From: an uncultured Methanobrevibacter sp.
GTDB taxonomy: Archaea; Methanobacteriota; Methanobacteria; Methanobacteriales; Methanobacteriaceae
Direction: 5' to 3'
Assembly (NCBI GenBank): GCA_904501935.1
Contig: CAJGDA010000070.1
Span: 1-8,381, forward strand
Length of the DNA: 8,381 nt
Part shown: positions 5,992-8,381 of the stretch, one piece after another
Numbering within the stretch: position 1 is the first letter of the stretch
Layout: each line of letters begins with the position of its first letter
Translations under genes and position numbers: made by a program
Notes under the pieces: model-generated
What the model was told of the DNA's origin: nothing
Database searches by the model: none
The model's input: only the letters and a program-made list of their open reading frames with translations

Positions 5992-6690
5992 ATGTTAACT
6001 ATAAACCAATGTTATGTAGATTTTGTAGATAAAATCTTAAAGCAAGGAAAAGAGACTTATAAGGACTCAAATCATCATTTATTGGAAAATTTAGGTAATT
6101 TTTACATTATTGATGACCCATTCGATTTAAAATTCAGGGCAAAATATCAAAACTACACACCTGAAATGTTATTAGCAGACATCAAATCCGGAAAATTCGA
6201 TATGGAAGGATGTCCAATTAAAAGCGATGCACTATATGAATACGTAAAATCAGCCGAAAACCCTGATGACCAAGGATTCGTATACACCTATCCAAATCGT
6301 ATCTATGCCCATTTCGATATTGACCAATTCAACACAATGAAGGAAAGAATCCTAACAGCAACCGGATCAAACCGTGCGGTAGCCGTTACAATCGACCCTC
6401 AACTCGATTCCGACAGAGAGGACATTCCATGCCTTCAATTCCTGCAATGCCTTGTTCGTAACAATGAGTTAACCATACACTGCATTTTCAGAAGCAATGA
6501 CATCTTCGGCGCATTCTACTCCAACATGTTTTTCATCGCATATCTTGGATTGAAAATGAAAGAAGAAGTCAACAAGGAAATTATGGGTGAAAAGCTAAAC
6601 TTTGCTGGTGTTCACTACCACTCAACTTCAGGCCACATCTATAATACCGATTTGAAAGCAGCCCGTAAATTAGTAAAAGCAAATAAATAA
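5992..6690 (+). CDS. thyA: thymidylate synthase, archaeal ThyA type
   Basis: Converts dUMP to dTMP by reductive methylation in the cytoplasm. In methanogens the one-carbon donor is presumably methylene-tetrahydromethanopterin instead of the folate used by bacteria. Diagnostic residues: the nucleophile Cys147 in DIPCLQF (144-150), the phosphate-binding/dUMP segment FRSNDIFGAF (166-175, equivalent to RSxD of ThyA), and GHIY (214-217, equivalent to the HIY motif near the C-terminus). The length of 232 residues matches the short archaeal-type ThyA subfamily seen in Methanobacteriales and is below that of bacterial ThyA (about 264). The ATG at 5992 is supported by GGAG upstream; an overlapping ATG at 5987 runs into a stop within four codons. 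It has its own promoter and a strong hairpin terminator, so it is monocistronic here, with the adhesin gene converging on it. Confidence 0.9.
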   Translation: MLTINQCYVDFVDKILKQGKETYKDSNHHLLENLGNFYIIDDPFDLKFRAKYQNYTPEMLLADIKSGKFDMEGCPIKSDALYEYVKSAENPDDQGFVYTYPNRIYAHFDIDQFNTMKERILTATGSNRAVAVTIDPQLDSDREDIPCLQFLQCLVRNNELTIHCIFRSNDIFGAFYSNMFFIAYLGLKMKEEVNKEIMGEKLNFAGVHYHSTSGHIYNTDLKAARKLVKANK

Positions 6691-6734
6691 GGTTAAAAAC
6701 CTTATTTATACTATTTTTAACATTTTAAAAAAAA
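6683..6734. terminator. shared bidirectional terminator between thyA and the adhesin gene
   Basis: A 12-bp perfect stem with a 3-base loop (6683-6694 with 6698-6709) overlaps the thyA stop and is followed by T5 and T4 on the plus strand. On the minus strand T8 (6734-6727) begins directly after the adhesin stop codon. The two convergent genes are only 44 bp apart. Confidence 0.65.
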
Positions 6735-8381
6735 TTATGTAATTATTATGTTTGCTGTTGTGCTGGATGCATAGTAATATGTTGAAGCCTTATACTCAAT
6801 TTCAGCGACATGACTTCCAACACTCAAGTTTTTAGTGGAAAATGTAACTTTACCATTGGAATTTGTGGTTAAAGTATTTTTAACACCATCTACTGTAATA
6901 TAGACTTTAGCATTGCTAATGGCATTGCCGTTTACATCCTTTAAAGTAGCCACTAGATTTCCGCTACCATAAGAAGCACTAATATCCGGAGCGGTTAAAG
7001 CAGTTTCGATCTTTTTCAAATAAATTTTGACATGCTCTAATCCTGACGGATTATGAGTGCTGTCACCTGAATATGAAAGATCCGCATAATAGACTTTAGG
7101 ATTTAAATCGGCAGCGGCGAATCTAATCTGACCATTGCCATCAGTTACCAAAGTTGTATTAACAACGGTTGTGTCCCTACCGATAACAAGATTAACATCA
7201 GCACCGCTAACTGGATTGCCGTTAACATCACTCAAAGTAGCAACAAACTCAACACCACTACCATAAAAAGTAGTAATCGGAGAAGCACTTAAAGTAGTGC
7301 CCATCTTATCAACAACAATAACATTCGCAGTTGTATTGGATGCATAATAGTAAGTTGTAGCCTTATAAACAATTTCAGCAACATGATTGCCCATAGCTAA
7401 ACCCTTAGTTGACAATTTAACCTGACCAGCAGAATCAGTTGTCAAAGTTGATTTCACACCATTGATTGTGATGTATACTTTTGCATTTTTAATAGCCTGA
7501 CTATAAGCGTCTTTTAAAGTGGCAACCAATACTCCATCTTTATTATAAATAACAGTAACATCAGGAGCAGTTAAAGCAGTTTCAATCTTTTTTAAATAAA
7601 TTTTGACATGCTCTTTTTCAGTCGGATTATGAGTGCTGTCTCCTAAATATGAAAGATCCGCATAATAGACTTTAGGATTTAAATAAGAAGCAGCAAACCT
7701 TATCTGACCATTGCCATCAGTTACCAAAGTTGTATTAACAACGGTTGTGTCCCTACCGATAACAAGATTAACATCAGCACCGCTAACTGGATTACCGTTA
7801 ACATCACTCAAAGTAGCAACAAACTCAACACCACTACCATAAAATGTAGTAATCGGAGAAGCACTTAAAGCAGTGTCAATCTTATCAACAACAATAACAT
7901 TCGCAGTTGTATTGGATGCATAGTAATAAGTTGTAGCCTTATAAACAATTTCCGCAACATAACTGCCCATAGCCAAACCCTTGGTTGACAATTTAACCTG
8001 GCCAGCAGAATCAGTTTTTAAAGTTGATTTCACACCATTGATTGTGATGTATACTTTTGCATTTTTAATAGCCTGACTGTCAGCGTCTTTTAAAGTGGCA
8101 ACCAATACTCCATCTTTACCATGTATAACAGTAACATCAGGAGCAGTTAAACTGGTAGCAATTTTCTTTAAATAAATTTTGACATGCTCTTTTTCTGACG
8201 GATTATGAGTGCTGTCTCCTAAATATGAAAGATCCGCATAATAGACTTTAGGATTTAAATAAGAAGCGGCAAACCTTATCTGACCATTGCCATCAGTTAC
8301 CAAAGTTGTATTAACAACGGTTGTGTCTCTACCGATAACAAGATTAACATCAGCACCGCTAACTGGATTGCCGTTAACATC
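6735..8381 (-). CDS. adhesin-like protein, C-terminal part, alternating Ig-like repeats (5' end outside window)
   Basis: The frame is open from the right edge to TAA at 6737-6735: 548 codons, with no true start in the window (TTG 8303 is internal). The visible part is made entirely of two alternating Ig-like domain types. Type A (98 residues) runs from LSASPITTFYGSG through DVNGNPVSGADV to HVKIYLKK. Type B (94 residues) runs from LTAPDVTV through NAKVYITINGV to YYYASNTTANVIV. Order in the protein: A (partial), B, A, B, A, B, stop. Beta-rich, Thr/Asn/Tyr-rich sequence with no membrane anchor or other C-terminal domain. This is the stalk architecture of Methanobrevibacter adhesin-like proteins; surface exposure and binding roles are inferred from the family. 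The last B domain is the most diverged and carries DVNGNAISNAKV where the other B copies have DADSQAIKNAKV or DAYSQAIKNAKV. Confidence 0.88.
   Translation of the reverse strand, partial: DVNGNPVSGADVNLVIGRDTTVVNTTLVTDGNGQIRFAASYLNPKVYYADLSYLGDSTHNPSEKEHVKIYLKKIATSLTAPDVTVIHGKDGVLVATLKDADSQAIKNAKVYITINGVKSTLKTDSAGQVKLSTKGLAMGSYVAEIVYKATTYYYASNTTANVIVVDKIDTALSASPITTFYGSGVEFVATLSDVNGNPVSGADVNLVIGRDTTVVNTTLVTDGNGQIRFAASYLNPKVYYADLSYLGDSTHNPTEKEHVKIYLKKIETALTAPDVTVIYNKDGVLVATLKDAYSQAIKNAKVYITINGVKSTLTTDSAGQVKLSTKGLAMGNHVAEIVYKATTYYYASNTTANVIVVDKMGTTLSASPITTFYGSGVEFVATLSDVNGNPVSGADVNLVIGRDTTVVNTTLVTDGNGQIRFAAADLNPKVYYADLSYSGDSTHNPSGLEHVKIYLKKIETALTAPDISASYGSGNLVATLKDVNGNAISNAKVYITVDGVKNTLTTNSNGKVTFSTKNLSVGSHVAEIEYKASTYYYASSTTANIIIT
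6738..8381 (-). repeat. 576-bp tandem repeat encoding paired Ig-like domains
   Basis: The period is exactly 576 bp (192 codons), for example GTGTCCCTACC at 7171 and 7747 and its variant at 8323. Units on the minus strand: A partial 8151-8381, B 7869-8150, A 7575-7868, B 7293-7574, A 6999-7292, B 6738-6998. By eye the A copies differ by about 3 of 77 and 6 of 98 residues. The first two B copies differ by about 9 of 94. The terminal B copy is far more diverged. More copies may lie beyond the right edge. Confidence 0.9.

Noticed and set aside
6738..8381. Regular repeats considered as a CRISPR array
   Set aside because: The 576-bp period is in frame and encodes Ig-like domains; there are no short repeat-spacer units.

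Overview
The window looks like chromosomal DNA of a host-associated methanogenic archaeon of the order Methanobacteriales, most likely Methanobrevibacter. The grounds are very AT-rich spacers, archaeal TATA boxes (TTTATATA) rather than bacterial -35/-10 pairs, GGTGA/GGAG ribosome sites, an archaeal-type ThyA, and two large adhesin-like surface proteins of the kind abundant in that genus. The genus is an inference from sequence style; no database search was possible.

Layout. Bases 1-713 (minus) hold the N-terminal part of a secreted beta-helix adhesin-like protein that runs off the left edge. It is preceded by a leader of about 150 nt with three strong predicted RNA stems. Bases 714-1446 contain no gene. 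Bases 1447-3846 (minus) form a compact operon: XRE-cupin regulator, then a small membrane protein whose frame is broken by one base, then an ANL-family acyl-CoA synthetase. Each stop codon lies inside the next gene's Shine-Dalgarno sequence. Bases 4001-4795 (minus) encode a six-TM voltage-gated-type K+ channel. It is divergent from a membrane-anchored, M14-like putative zinc hydrolase at 4898-5611 (plus). A spacer with possible gene debris leads to a canonical TATA box and thyA (5992-6690, plus). thyA converges on a second adhesin-like gene (6735-8381, minus, 5' end outside the window) built of alternating Ig-like domains in an exact 576-bp tandem period.

How the genes relate. The regulator, small membrane protein and synthetase probably act as a unit: the cupin domain may sense a small carboxylate or its CoA ester, and an inverted repeat at the operon promoter could be the operator. 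Activation of short or branched-chain carboxylic acids taken up from the gut is a plausible but unproven role. The adhesins suggest surface interaction. The channel and hydrolase share a promoter region but have no evident functional link.

The most notable observations are the previously easy-to-miss 44-codon membrane protein with its frame break at a T4 run, the structured adhesin leader together with its unusual start region, and the candidate metallohydrolase.
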